Below are positions 1-11,639 of a stretch of DNA of 64,000 bases, in pieces; within the stretch, counting starts at the first letter, position 1; each line of letters begins with the position of its first letter. The notes under the pieces are model-generated. The model was not told the origin of the DNA. It ran no database searches and saw only the letters and a program-made list of their open reading frames with translations. This stretch comes from Amphibalanus amphitrite (Eukaryota > Arthropoda > Thecostraca > Balanomorpha > Balanidae), in the NCBI RefSeq assembly GCF_019059575.1, contig NW_024882306.1, positions 1 to 64,000 on the forward strand, in the 5' to 3' direction. Position numbers and translations under genes: made by a program.

Positions 1-50
<50 letters not shown>
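1..50. repeat. (GA)n microsatellite
   Basis: Pure GA dinucleotide run at the very start of the window; it continues off the left edge, so its full length is unknown. Confidence 0.98.
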
Positions 51-52
<2 letters not shown>

Positions 53-3000
53 AGTGCGAGACAACATACAGGCGACATACAAGCATACTTACATACATAT
101 ATTTGCTTGGGAAAGGATCGGATCACGGGTGAAAACTGGGTCCTAGAAGGAACTTGTGATGGAGTCGATGATTCCTGAGGGATTGATGAGAAAACTGGAG
201 ATGCAACGAGGACGAAGACGTGCGAAAACTGAGCAGATGGTATGGAAAATAGAGTGTAATGGCTGATGGGATGTCTGGTTGTCAAAAAGATCGGATAGAC
301 TTGATGAGGGTAGGTATAGATGCAAACAATGCATAATCAAACAAAAATACAGAGCAATTTCTTTGCAATGATATTTGAAGCTCCGGCACATTTGTGCAAT
401 AAACTACGACAAGAAAACAAACATAGGTACAACAATCAAGACATGGCAATAACTTGAATCTAGACTGCGACATCGACCAAAAAGGTCCATTTTACCATAC
501 AAAACACAAAACAAACGTGCTGATGCAGTACAGCTTGCTAAACATATACCACATTAAAATCACCATGCAACGATGAGGCAGAAGCATGCAATGAAAGAAG
601 GAAGCGCATGCACATCAGCATTGTCAACAACTTTGTTGGCACTCAGGAGAAGCACGGCATCTCCACCGAGAGAACCGTTGATGCTATTTTTTGTGACGTA
701 TGCCACCGTCACTTGTTTCTGGGTAGTATGCTGTAGTTATTAATATAGCTGTATTACTACTTAATTGCTTTCAGATGCTTTATAACTCCCCATTTATTTC
801 TTTCAGCCCATCCAATTTTCTTGACGCGACGCACCCAAGCCGGGAACAAACGCCTTACCTTGTCGATAAAAAGAGGGTTTTATTATCATTTAAATAAGTC
901 AAAATAATTTGAAAAATTAATCAAATAGAATCAGCGAATTTAAATGCGCCACGGAGGCTACAGGCTCAGGTCGTGAAAACAACAGACTAACAGAGTTCCG
1001 CGGGCAGAACTGTGGGTTCGGTAGGAGCTCACAGACTCACAGAAGTGTCTCACAGTTACCGACACAGAAGACGATTCAATGGGCACAGTGAGAGCTCCCG
1101 TCCCACAAGCCGCGGTGAGCGCAACGCTGATCAGCTTATTGCAATCTACGCAAAGGTCAGAGGGCAGATCAGAAGCAGGTTAGAAGCAGGCCAGAAGCAG
1201 GCTGGAGAGGATGTCTGAAAAAACGACGGAAGGGAGAGGGCACATCATATCATATAGGCTGAAGAAAAGGTCGGAAAGCGCCTGGGAGAGCCGGAGCAGC
1301 TATTCTCGGGCTGTCCGCGCCGCCCGAGCGAACCCCACCGCCCGGCGCCGAGAATAAATGGCGCACGGTATGACGGCCGCTCCTCTGATGTAGGTATAGA
1401 TGCGGTCGAGCACGCCGATATATTGGCCACTCCGATATTGAAAACCTGACGGATGCCAAATAAATATCCGGTCCGACAATAAAGGATGGTGCATTCATCA
1501 ATAGCGCATCCCGCCCGCGCTTCACGCTTTATATCCTTGCCACTTGCCAGAGGCTTTTTGTCTTCAAAATCATAGATTATTCTAAAAATATTTTGTCTAG
1601 GATGTCTCCACAATCGTCTCACAAATATGGAAATAAACAAATGGCGATGGATTCCATACTACAACAGATGGTGATCAGTTAATTGTTTGGCATCAGGTAA
1701 ATAGGAGTTTCAGGATAGGTATCCGTAATAGCTTAGTTTTTTGTCTTCAAAGAATGTAAATGTTTCTGCGAGGAACATGCATTAAAAAATATCAATTGTT
1801 TCTTATGTCGGTATCGGCTATATTTCGGTGTGATCTAATTAGAATGCTGTTATCCAAGCTTGAATTTCAAAACTAAAGATAAACTTAAATAGTTTGCTTG
1901 TTAGCATTAACATCAAAATAAACTATGTTGCTGCCAAAGTTATCTAAATTGTGCCCGATCTCATAAAATCGGTCGTTAGACTCGGCCCAGACATAACTAC
2001 AGACCCGGTAACGGGGCTCGTCTGGCACGGCGGTCTGCCGATTTTCTGCTGTCACCGGGGTGGAGGGGGCGGACGGGTGCAGACGCCGCGCAGGCTGCAG
2101 GGGAGCTGCAGCCGTCCGTCTGTTTGTTCGTCTGGCTGAGGTGCAGCCGTACGGCATCTGCTCCGACACCAGGTCCCAGCTGACCGGGATCGCGCCATGA
2201 GTCAGGCCAGTCGCCGCGGCCAGAACAAACCGCACAGCAGAAACTACCGGACAGATCGCGGCATTCGGAGACGGCGGCGCCGTATTCCGCTTGGCAGAGC
2301 GCAGAGAGTCCGGTGCCAGTTCGGGAGAATTAAACTTCCACCTCGTGGAATGGCAAATGACGCCACTGCTGGAGTGAACAATCGGTGAGAGCTCGGTAGA
2401 ACCTGGTAAAATGTACGTCTTTATGGTACCGATAGCATATTGACAAATCAGTCTCGGTTTATTGTGATCATAAACAAATACAATGGTATTACGCCATAAA
2501 ACATTACACATTGAGCAGAAAACTAAAAATAGCCGATAGAGATTATTACAAATCAGTCCATAGCTTGAAAATCGTTGCCTGCAGCTCTCCAAGCGTTTGC
2601 ATCGGGACAGCTTTTACATTACCATTCGCATAACCAACAACCATCAAGTTACAGACACGAGGTAAATTCGTTCCGTCGATTGGCAGCTCATCGCGATGCA
2701 AAGTGATCACCTGCCCCCACCTGTCGTCCGCCCCGCCCCCGCCCCCGTTTAAAGTAGCGCCCCGCCCCCCGTCTCGCTCTGCGCCACTTTCCGGGGGAGA
2801 CCGGCCACCCCATCATCATGCATAGCCGGCAGCCATCTGAATAATTGGAAATCACACGAAACATCATCACTGATGAATAATCTCATTATTGCGTTTAGCA
2901 GCCCGGAGGGCGGGTGGCGTTCCGAGCGGGCGGGTCGGACTGCCGGTACCCGGACTGAGGGCACCAAGTGCGCCCAGCGACCGACCCATGACTGACGGAC

Positions 3001-3165
3001 TGGTGATGATCCCCTCGGACCAGCGCGGCGGCTGCTGCTGGTACCCTTCACTGGACCGGGGGTTGCTGGGGCAGAACGGCAGGCCACCGCTCTGGGCGCT
3101 GGGACAGGGTCTTACAAATGCCGATGTTTCTCAGAAAAACAAGCACCTTCTTGATGACCGTCATA
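51..3165. other. No gene recognised; mixed AT-rich and CpG-rich DNA
   Basis: Open frames here are short and overlap on both strands, as expected by chance. GC-rich patches (about 1250-1400, 2040-2380 and 2700-3110) show no recognisable domain. No terminal inverted repeats or target duplications were noticed. Confidence 0.5.
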
Positions 3166-3196
<31 letters not shown>

Positions 3197-3197
3197 C
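3166..3197. repeat. (TTGA)n microsatellite, likely LINE 3' tail
   Basis: A perfect run of the four-base unit TTGA/GATT. It lies directly downstream, on the minus strand, of the LINE-like reading frame at 3797-3414. Many LINEs end in a short tandem repeat of this sort, so it is read as that element's 3' tail. Confidence 0.9.
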
Positions 3198-3830
3198 ATA
3201 TTTTATTTATAGAAGCATTTTCACAGTCATACATTTACACGGATTGGTGCAGAAGCGACAAGCGCTTATCTCTAAGCACCTCTCCCAGTTCCCTACAAGG
3301 TAGGAGGCACGACCACCGCCCCCGACCGCCCAACCAGCAGACCAGAAGCAGAGCCGCCCGTCGCCAGTCCGCCTATTTTATGCTTAGAGAAATTACTTCC
3401 AAAAGCGTGCTTTTTATATGAACCTACCAGTGCCAATGATATAATTTTGAATAGCCCTGACCAGCTCCCCGCCGCCGCCGCCGCCAATACCTTGACCCTC
3501 TAGGAGAATTTCGAGTTGTCTTCTAAAAGAAAAAGCGTCAAAGTCGTGGAATACAGTGGAGACAGAGTTAAAAAGAAGCGTCCGTTCGTCAGCGTAAAGA
3601 GGACAGTGCAGCATAAAGTGACGTGAGTCCTCCCAAGGATGACCGCACTGACAGGCCGCATCTTGGGTGTCCTTAGATAAAACTGTGAAGAGGTGTGCTT
3701 TTAGGGTGGACGTGTGCAAACGAAGTCTAGTGTGGAGAGTGTTGCCTAGCTTGGATCCTGAGGAGAAGAAAGGGTTGGGCTGGCGGTTGGTCAACATTAC
3801 TAGAAGCAGGGACTGACCGCTTCATACTAG
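3166..3830 (-). mobile_element. 5'-truncated LINE retrotransposon, C-terminal end of the ORF2 protein
   Basis: The minus-strand frame 3797-3414 (about 127 residues) resembles the C-terminal tail of a CR1/Jockey-type LINE reverse-transcriptase protein. It has a THTRLRLHTSTLKAHL-like segment, then C-x-CG, an ED pair before H-F, and a C-P-x-Y box (CQCG...EDSRHFMLHCPLY), the zinc-knuckle-like C-terminus common in these proteins. No polymerase motif is present, so this is only the last part of the element. The stop is followed by about 220 bp of 3'UTR-like DNA and the (TCAA)n tail. A Gly run just before the stop comes from a GCC repeat. The 5' break is near 3800-3830; no target duplication was found. 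The clade is not certain. Confidence 0.6.
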
Positions 3831-4618
3831 GGTTCCAGTCCTCTTGATTGGCCCTAGCTACGACTTTGTTTCAATTTTAATTCAACTGTCATCGAAATGT
3901 CCATGTCTAGGTATCCGGCGGTCACCACAATAGCATAAGATATAAACATAAGCGCAAGTAGTCTGCAGGCTGTCTTTCAGGGCCGTTGCGTGTGGGCCGA
4001 TGTTTAATGGAGGCGGGTCCGTTGCCCAGGAATACCGTGGGAATATGCCTACTGCCTAGGTACAGCTGAGTGCAGTCACAGGTGGCTGCAATTGTCACTG
4101 AATGATTAATGAGCTCGGACTCTCCGTCAAGGTTAATGGAGGCGTTCATGGGGCTGTAATGTCGTATGCAGCGGCTTATTTTGGAGGCAGCTGCCCGCCA
4201 CCTGGCGACGCGGTACAGCTGTAACGACGGAGCGAGCCGGTGGTCAATGCAGCCAGTGAACGATATGTGGTGACGGACGATACAGTCGTCTCGCTCGCTA
4301 TCCGTTCACGTCTGGACAAAAGAAGTCGCACAGGTGTCACCATTAATCCGTTCTTAGCCCTGCGACCGGTCAGTGGTCATTACCGCATAAATACTTTCAG
4401 ATATGTTTAAAAAAACTTTCTGTTTGGTAAAACATTATCAGGAGTAAATTATCAACATCAAAACAAACAAGATCATAAGAAGGTGCCGGCAGTTAGCTTA
4501 CAGCCGGTTGTTTACTGCTTAGGTACTGTTCGACGGTAATTATAGTCAAACAGTTTCCAAACAAATTAACGGGGCACAAGATAAATGGCTGAGTGACGAT
4601 AACAAGTTGCTTCAATAT
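3831..4618. other. No gene recognised
   Basis: A minus-strand open stretch at 4149-3922 has a protein-like composition but matches no family I know and has no clear splice sites. It may belong to the neighbouring LINE remnant. Nothing else is seen. Confidence 0.3.
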
Positions 4619-5959
4619 GTTAGGATCAGGGGCGGATCCAGGAAAACTCCAAGGGGAGGGTCATGAATCGAAGTGGTGCCCCTACCTATACCCAAAATTA
4701 AAAACTCAACGGATTTCGTCCACTTCATTTTGGTGGTGCCCCCATTTTCAGTTTTTTTTCTTTTTCTTTTTTATTTTTAGTCAGTATCTTAACTCTTAGC
4801 CACAACCACATTTACCAATTGTAAGCAAGTATATATGAATGTGCTATGTGTATACATATATGTATGTTGTGGACGCTGAGTAGTGAGTACTTACCAGGAA
4901 CGTTATCAGGTAAGCAACCTACGGCCTTGTAGGGGCGCCACAGGCCCGCCAGGGGCACCACAGGTCTAGCAAGTATACACGACAGGCCTGTCAGGGGCAC
5001 AACGGGCCTGTTGGGCCCATGAGCACCCCTAGGGGCAGGGGCACCACAGTCCTTCCAGGGGCACCGCAGGCCTGTGAGGGGCACCAGCGGCCTAGCAGGG
5101 GCACCAGTCAACACAGGTCTGCCAGGGGCGCCACAGACCTGCCAGGGGCACCAAAGACCTGCCAGGGGCGCCAGAGGTCTGCCAGGGGCACCACCGGCCT
5201 CGCAGGGGCACCTTGGGCCTGTCAGGGGCACCACGGGCCTGCCGAGGGGCACTTCAGACTTTTCAGGGGCACCAGTCCTCCCCGGGCGCAGGGGTACCAG
5301 CGGCCTAGCAAGGGCACCAGAGGCCTGCCAGGGGCACCAGCGGCCTAGCAAGGGCACCAGAGGCCTGCCAGGGGCACCACAGGCCTAACAAGGGCACCAC
5401 GGGCCTGTCAGGGGCACCTCAGGCTTGTCAGGGCCCAGGGACACCACAGTCCTTCCAAGGTCACCGCAACCCTGTCAGGGGCACCAGAGGCCTGCCAGGG
5501 GCACCACAGGCCTAGCAAGGGCACCACTGGCCTGTCAGGGGCACCTCAGGCTTGTCAGGGCCCAGGGGCACCACAGTCCTTCCAGGGGCATTACAAGCCT
5601 GTCAGGGGCACCAGAGGCCTAGCAAGGGCACCACAGGCCTGCCATGGACACCACAGGCCTGCCAGGGGCACCACCGGCCTTGCAGGGGCGCCTCAGGCCT
5701 GTCAGGGGCACCACGTGCCTGCCGGGGACACTTCAGGCTTGTCAGGGGCGTTACAGTCCTGTCAGGGCCCAGGGGCACCAGGCCCGTGGTGTCCCTGCTA
5801 GGCCTGTGGTGCCCCTGGCGGTCCTGTGGTGCCCCTGTCAGGACTGTGATACCCCTGATAGGCCGGTGGTGCCCCTGGCAGGTCTTTGGGCCCCCGGGCC
5901 TCAAGGGGGGGGCCATGACCCATGTGACCCCCCCCCTTGGATCCGCCCCTGGTTAGGAT
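4619..5959. mobile_element. Non-autonomous hAT-type DNA transposon (1.3 kb) with 8-bp target duplication
   Basis: The element (4627-5951) is flanked by perfect 8-bp direct repeats GTTAGGAT (4619-4626 and 5952-5959). Its ends are inverted repeats: CAGGGGCGGATCCAGG on the left against CCTTGGATCCGCCCCTG on the right. An 8-bp duplication with CAG...CTG termini is diagnostic of the hAT superfamily. No transposase is present. The interior is mostly a 20-bp minisatellite. The GGCGGATCCAG end is shared with the small element at 24128, so both were probably moved by the same or a related transposase. Confidence 0.93.
4930..5885. repeat. 20-bp GC-rich minisatellite inside the hAT element
   Basis: A unit close to AGGGGCACCACAGGCCTGCC recurs every 20 bp; GCCAGGGGC or a variant starts at 5121, 5141, 5161, 5181, 5201 and 5221. 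From about 5785 to 5880 the units run in the opposite orientation, so the array contains an inversion. Three 20-bp units equal 20 codons, which keeps several frames open on both strands (up to 181 codons). These are not treated as genes. Confidence 0.93.
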
Positions 5960-6149
5960 ATACGCTTGTCTTTAAGTCGCTTCCACCTTCCATAAATCAT
6001 TTTCCCAATACAACAAATATGAACCCGTAAAAACTAAAAAAAAATATAGCATCCATATTCCTACTATTTCTTCAGTGCTCACAAAATTTACAAAGCTGCA
6101 GTTTTTCCGATAACCTTCCTTCTAATGGGGCCCAAAGACAACAATGGTC

Positions 6150-6560
6150 TCTGAAACTTTCGGTGTACCCCACCGACAGCAATCCCCATAACCTGTCCCC
6201 AATGACCCCACAAACAGAAGTGTTCCCCATATACCTCCCTAAGCGGGCCCTGCCCACAAACAGCACTGGTCCCCGTATCGTTCCCTCAGTGGGTCCCACA
6301 AACATTGCTACATTTGTCCCCACAAACAGCGGTGTTCCCCGTAACATTCCCTCTTTGAGCCCCACAATCAGCGCTTCATTTTGCTCCACAAATAGCGGTG
6401 TTCCCCGTAACATTCCCTCTGTGAGCCCCACAATCAGCGCTTCATTTTGTTCCACAGATAGCGATGTTCCCCGTATCGTCTCCCTCTGCGGGCCCCTCGG
6501 ATGCCGACAGGGCATTCCTCGGCTGTCTGACGGGGACTGCCGACGTCTGTGGCGGTGATT
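6150..6560. repeat. 66-bp tandem repeat with ~33-bp subrepeats
   Basis: The block G(G/A)TGTTCCCCGTA recurs at 6331, 6397 and 6463, a 66-bp period. Each unit also holds a second diverged CCCCACAA...AGC half-unit. More diverged copies run leftward to about 6150. Because 66 is a multiple of three, long frames stay open on both strands. Confidence 0.85.
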
Positions 6561-8360
6561 GAGGGCCCCACAAACAAACAGCCTTTCCCCGGCTCCTGTC
6601 AGCGCCGAGCCCGCCCGCCGACCGCCAGTGCCGAACGAAGGCACGGAGGACGGAGCGGTGGATACCGCAGGTGCCACCGGTGACAAGTTGGATACAGCTA
6701 GGATTGTGAGTTGGATTCAGCGGATAGAACAGGCAACAGCTGAACACAGCGAGTGGACAGTTGGACATAGCAAGTGGAAAGTTAGAAACTCCAGCGGCCG
6801 AGCAGCTGGATATCGCCGGCTGGCTCGACAGACTCAAAAACTTGTCCTTCAACAGCACCACCACTATTTGCTCGGGTCGTGACCGCGACGGCCCCCAAAA
6901 AATCCCCACCGTGCGCTCCAACAGTACGATGATAATAAATGACCAGGCACCTAAAACGTCACAACAGAACAATGGAGGGGGAAGGGTCGGGACTGGGGAC
7001 TGAGTTAACCGGGCCGTCCCATGGGGACTGTGCGCGTCCCTTTGACGCCTCCCGTCGGGTTACCGCCACCCCCTACCGATGTTTCTGTGACCGGCGTCAC
7101 CTCCCTGTCTTTTCAAACAGATATCGGGTAAGGGGTACCGCCAGGCTGGCGAGTGGAGCGACGAACGAGTGAAGCAGCCAATTTCAAAAGTAACACAGCT
7201 CATGGGCAAAATGCGAAAGAGAACGAGTTATAAGTACTCGGAGACTGTTCATAAAGAGTGCAAATACTGAGTTGAACTCAAAACGCCATTAATTTCTGGG
7301 AAATTCGTTCGGCTTTGACAAGCATCAGCACTTCTTCGGGTAATGTGTGGGATAACGAATGCATGTATTCGCAAGCATGCATTGTGTATGCATAGTGCAT
7401 ACTTATGGCAAAGTAACGCATGGATAATGCAAGCACAGCATTGTAATCCCATGCTTCTCGCAACAATTGACTTGTCCATTACACAGACAGCCTTCATCGC
7501 GCCTGCCCAGCAATCCTCTGTAAAAAACCTGTCAGCATCAACATTCAGCAGTCAGCAGAGCCTGCACATTTCGCAGGTCCAAAATGGCGCACGGTGCTGG
7601 GGCCAGCCCACGGAACCCGCTGCTGACGGCTACCTGCGCTCGCGCGCACGCACGCACACATGCGCTCGCAGCCATGCCAAAGAATACAGCCCCGTGAAGC
7701 CGCACTGATCGGCGGCGTCAGCTATCCTGCTGAAGTCTGAGCAGAGATAAAGTTTGCATGTCCCAAACTGAACAAGACAGTGAGCCTGGTCTGCTGGCAA
7801 CAAGTGACTGCCGTCGACTAAAAATTTCAAAATTTCACAAACCTATTGATCCGAGACGTTGGTTGCAAAATAAAAGTGGAATGAAGGTGCAAAGAAGCAT
7901 TTAATGAAAACAAGTGCATGGCAAAAATTGTGTTTTTCCGAACTGCATAAAATTGTGAAGAGAGGTCAGGCCTTTTTTGACGGGGCTCGCCCCGTTAGGC
8001 TTTGGAGGCTCAATGACACCAAAACAACTTCAGCGCAAGCAAATCGTCTATCGCTCCACCCAGTTGCGAATTACTTTTTAGAGCTGCTGGAGCGAATAAA
8101 GTACTATGACCATTCCGTTGACGGTTGCCGCCCCTAAACGGCAGCTATTCCACTTTCCACGACCGCCACCATATCTCTACTGTCGCCATTCCGCTGGCGG
8201 TTGTCGCCCCTTTACCACGGCCATTCCGCATGCCGCGTCACCACGACCACTTATTCACGCCACTTGGCCAGATGCTGCCCAGAGGCCACAAGTCTCCAAC
8301 GGCGGGGACTCTGAGTCCTGCTCCTCTCCCGATCGGCAAGGCCCGGTGCCGAGGGGTACC
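6561..8360. other. No gene recognised
   Basis: Overlapping short frames only. A palindromic-looking ATGCATAC/GTATGCAT patch lies near 7360-7400, and a CG/CA-rich simple stretch near 7635-7665. Nothing diagnostic. Confidence 0.4.
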
Positions 8361-8364
8361 GACG

Positions 8365-8525
8365 CGGGCAGGTTTGGGTTAAGCACCAACCAAGTGCTAA
8401 CCGGAACTCTCACGCTGTTCCAAGCGGCCAGGTAGCGGCAATGCCACGAGCGTTGACCGGGAATTGAACCAGGATGGCTGAATCTAGAGGCAAGGAACTT
8501 CCCCAAAAGACCAGAATGCCCCCGG
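8365..8525 (-). mobile_element. tRNA-derived SINE-like sequence
   Basis: On the minus strand a polymerase III B box, GGTTCAATTCC (8470-8460), fits GWTCRANNC. It is preceded by an A-box-like TGGTCTTTTGGGG (8513-8501) at tRNA-like spacing. A non-tRNA body follows downstream. Homology to a named SINE cannot be judged here, and no target duplication was identified. Confidence 0.45.
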
Positions 8526-8699
8526 GGGACACCGACGCGACGGTCCGGCGCGCGCGGCAGACGCGGCGCGATCGCCGCCGCCCGACAGAGTTCGTCTCGC
8601 GCCGCTGCAGACGGTCCAACGAGCCAGTGTTTATTCTGGCGCTGCTGCTGACGCCCGGCCGTGGAGAGATGACGCCGCCGCCACTAGCCTAGGCGCCGG

Positions 8700-9770
8700 A
8701 ACCATGGGCTGAAGGTGACCGGCTGACAGCCAGGGGTTCATGGCGGTCCCATAGAGACACCGCGAAAGGGGGATCGCTGTCACAGACGTCCGGGCGCCAG
8801 TCGCCGGTTGCTGCCGCCAGGGCCAGCTTCGACCCCACCAAAACAGTTGTGTGATGAGCTGTTTGCTTCAGCTTTAGATAAGGGACACAACTCGAAAAGG
8901 GATATTAATCAAGAGCCATAACATAAATGTCATGGATCCATTTTGCCAACATCATATTTTGCGAATAAAGGCTGATGCTTTTTACGACATGTTATCATAG
9001 TCGTGATGGCAAATAAAACAAGTAGTTTGCTCAGCTGTCTAGCAGTACCGGCGTTGTTGCCGTGTGACGGTCAGGGTTGGCGTCGAGTCAGCAAGGTCGG
9101 CAGCCGCGCCGGTCAACGCCCGACCAGCCCCCAGACGCCCGGTGCGATCGGACCGACAGAACACCGATCGCGTGTCACCGGCCGCGCTGACGTCTGCCAG
9201 CGTCGCGTGTCGCGAGCTCGGCGTCTGAGGCTCGCCTACAAACGCCTCAATTTTTATCGAGACTCGGCTTGGAAGTTTGTTGGTTAGAGAGCTCAACAAG
9301 ATTTTAGCCGAAGAGTTTCCCGTGCCCACAGATAGGTGTTGCTTAATGCATGCATTTTGGTGGCAAAGCCTGAACGACTTCCTTTATTCATCCACTTTTT
9401 ATTGAGTGTTGCGATTTAGGTACTATTTTTTCTGGGTAAAAGATGTATAGGTCATTTTTTGGCCGGGACACTCGTCAATATCAAATATTGAGTGACTGCT
9501 CAAACCAAAAGGATTCATTATCACAAAATTAGCTGACAACCTCCAGTATAAATTGCGCGAAGCGGCGGCCCCGCTGTGTTGTCAGAAACAGTCAGTCGTC
9601 TGTCAAACCTCCGCGCACTTGGCGCCCCGCCGGTGTCTACGCTGACATGTCTAGACCGGAGGAAAAGCAGACTCGCATCACCAAGCTGCAAAACCAGCAT
9701 CATGGTCCCCTGCAAGCTGCATGTTGCACACGGGGAACATGATAATCCAGTACAGATTCTGCAATGACAT
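8700..9770. other. No gene recognised
   Basis: A CpG-rich patch at about 9060-9250 is flanked by AT-rich DNA. No domain, splice pair or repeat boundary could be supported. Confidence 0.4.
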
Positions 9771-10380
9771 AGACGTCTGGAGATTGCAATCAATAGGATG
9801 TTTTCTTAGGCATAGCATATCGGAAAACACTGACATATCCAAGAGTGCCAACCTTGTTGAAAAGCATCTCGTCTATAGTGACTGCAACAGTATCCATTGA
9901 AGTAAGTGGAACATAAGCAGCAGACCAGCCGCTTCTGTTTATTGTTTACATCATATCCATAGTCCACCCAAAGTTGCAGCAGCTGCAGCATACTCAAGGT
10001 TATAGGCCACTCGAAACATATCAGGGCAATTCTAGGCTTATCCAGTCATAAATATACAGCAAAAGGCATTGAAAGCGGACCATACACGGAGTACTTCGTT
10101 ATTAGCACAGCAGTCCGCAAAACGTCTTTGCGTCTGCTCTAAACCGCAGGGCGGCTTTTCTTGTCAAGCACAGACGATTTTGGGCAAAATGATATTCATA
10201 GCCGAGGATAATAATTGGTTGATTAGCATCATCCCTGATCGCTTCGCATTGCGACCACACCTTTAAATCATCTGTCAACTCCAATGGAAAATCTGATGTG
10301 AGAGTTCCATACCACCCACCTAGTGTGACAATTGGACGGAAATGCAGAGTGCCACCATGCCAACACTGAACACTCATCCG
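9770..10380 (-). pseudogene. Possible broken coding remnant, identity unknown
   Basis: The minus strand holds a 91-codon open frame (10377-10102) with balanced, protein-like composition (for example GGWYGTLTSDFPLELTDDLK). A second protein-like stretch lies in another frame at about 9930-9790 (for example VTIDEMLFNKVGTLGYVSVF). The intervening DNA has several stops. This could be a decayed gene, exons of an unrecognised gene, or chance. I do not recognise the family. Confidence 0.25.
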
Positions 10381-10439
10381 ATTACCATGCGAAGTTTGGA
10401 AGGATCACTGGATCTACATCCCCCGAGCCCCTGTCGCTG

Positions 10440-11160
10440 AGCCATGCCTACAGACCAGTTGATCGCAGTACCACAAGGCTGCACGTATAGGGATTGGCAG
10501 CAGTCCCGCCCGCGCGGTGTCGCGCGGAACCGAACACGGTCATCGGCGCCGTCGCGGAGAGTGTCGCAGCTGGACTGTGGCCGCAGCTCTCTTCGAGTAC
10601 CCCTCCTCCCACGGTGTGATACACAGGGCGCCCGTCACGGGCAGTGTTGCAGCTGGACTGTCACCGCGGCCCTGTCCCGAGCTCCCGTCAGCTGGACTGC
10701 TACCGCGTCCCTATCCTGTCCTCCCACGGTGCTCAGTTGCCGTGCAGGTGCGATTCACTCGGCCGCAGACCCTCCGCAGCTGAGACAGCATGCCGTGGTG
10801 CCGCTGTTTGTGGTACACGCGACTCCAAAACATGGGGCCGGCCTCGCCAGTGGTCGGTGGTCGGCATTGGAGCGTCTGCAAATAACAATCAACAACGGAC
10901 AGACCCCACTGCCACACCCCTATACCGACTCGCCTTCACTGTCCGATAATATTGCTTTCAATATTTTCAATGTTTCGTCATCAGCTCATCCCGTGATATC
11001 ACGGATAAGCTCCCTCAGCGCACCCCACTTGTGGAAGGAACATAGGTGCTCAAGGTGCAAATGCTCGATAAAATGCTGCTCATCAAATGCATCAACGGTA
11101 ACGTGTTTGTAGCTGGAAAACAGCCTTGCAGTCAAACACACCAAGGAGCTTACATTTGCT
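10440..11160. other. Open GC-rich stretch, no domain recognised
   Basis: A plus-strand frame of 222 codons (10444-11112) runs through GC-rich DNA with short internal near-repeats (CAGCTGGACTG recurs several times between 10568 and 10700). The recurrence explains much of the openness. No domain, signal peptide or splice context supports a gene. Confidence 0.3.
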
Positions 11161-11404
11161 AGTCAAGTGGCTTAAGCGGCTTCGACAGTGGCCATCTCGT
11201 GTCCCGTCCTGCAATATTTAGCATAGGATGCTCAATCAGTGACTCATGGGTGAGATCCCGCCCCGAACTTGGGCCCGGCCTGTGGGCGCAGGCTGCTAAG
11301 TCTGAGTCAATGGCCAGCTTCGCCCAGTGCTGCGTATAAGGCTTTGTCAACCTCTGATGGCCGCCCACCAGCGGGCCCGCCGAGTGGCTCCTCAACTGTA
11401 TGGA

Positions 11405-11635
11405 GGGGTCACAGACATCCGGGACCTCAGCCGACGGAGGTAACGGAAATCCGGGACCTCAGCCGCCAGAGGTTATGGAAATCCGGATCTCAGCCGCCCC
11501 AGGTTACGGAAATCCGGGACCTCAGCCGCCAGAGGTTACGGAAATCCGGGACCTCAGCCGCCTCAGGTTATGGAAATCGGGACCTCAGCCGCCAGAGGTT
11601 ACGGAAATCCGGGGCCTCAGCCGCCAGATCAAAAC
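11405..11635. repeat. 32-bp minisatellite
   Basis: A unit containing GGTTACGGAAATCCGGGACC followed by TCAGCCGCCAGA repeats with a period of 31-32 bp. The block starts at 11439, 11471, 11502, 11534, 11566 and 11597, with small substitutions and one-base deletions. Confidence 0.92.
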
Positions 11636-11639
11636 AGAA

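Noticed and set aside
4812..5956. Overlapping frames of 104-181 codons with GAP/QGH repeats
   Set aside because: They come from the 20-bp minisatellite inside the hAT element; the Gly/Pro content is not collagen Gly-X-Y and should not be linked to multiplexin.
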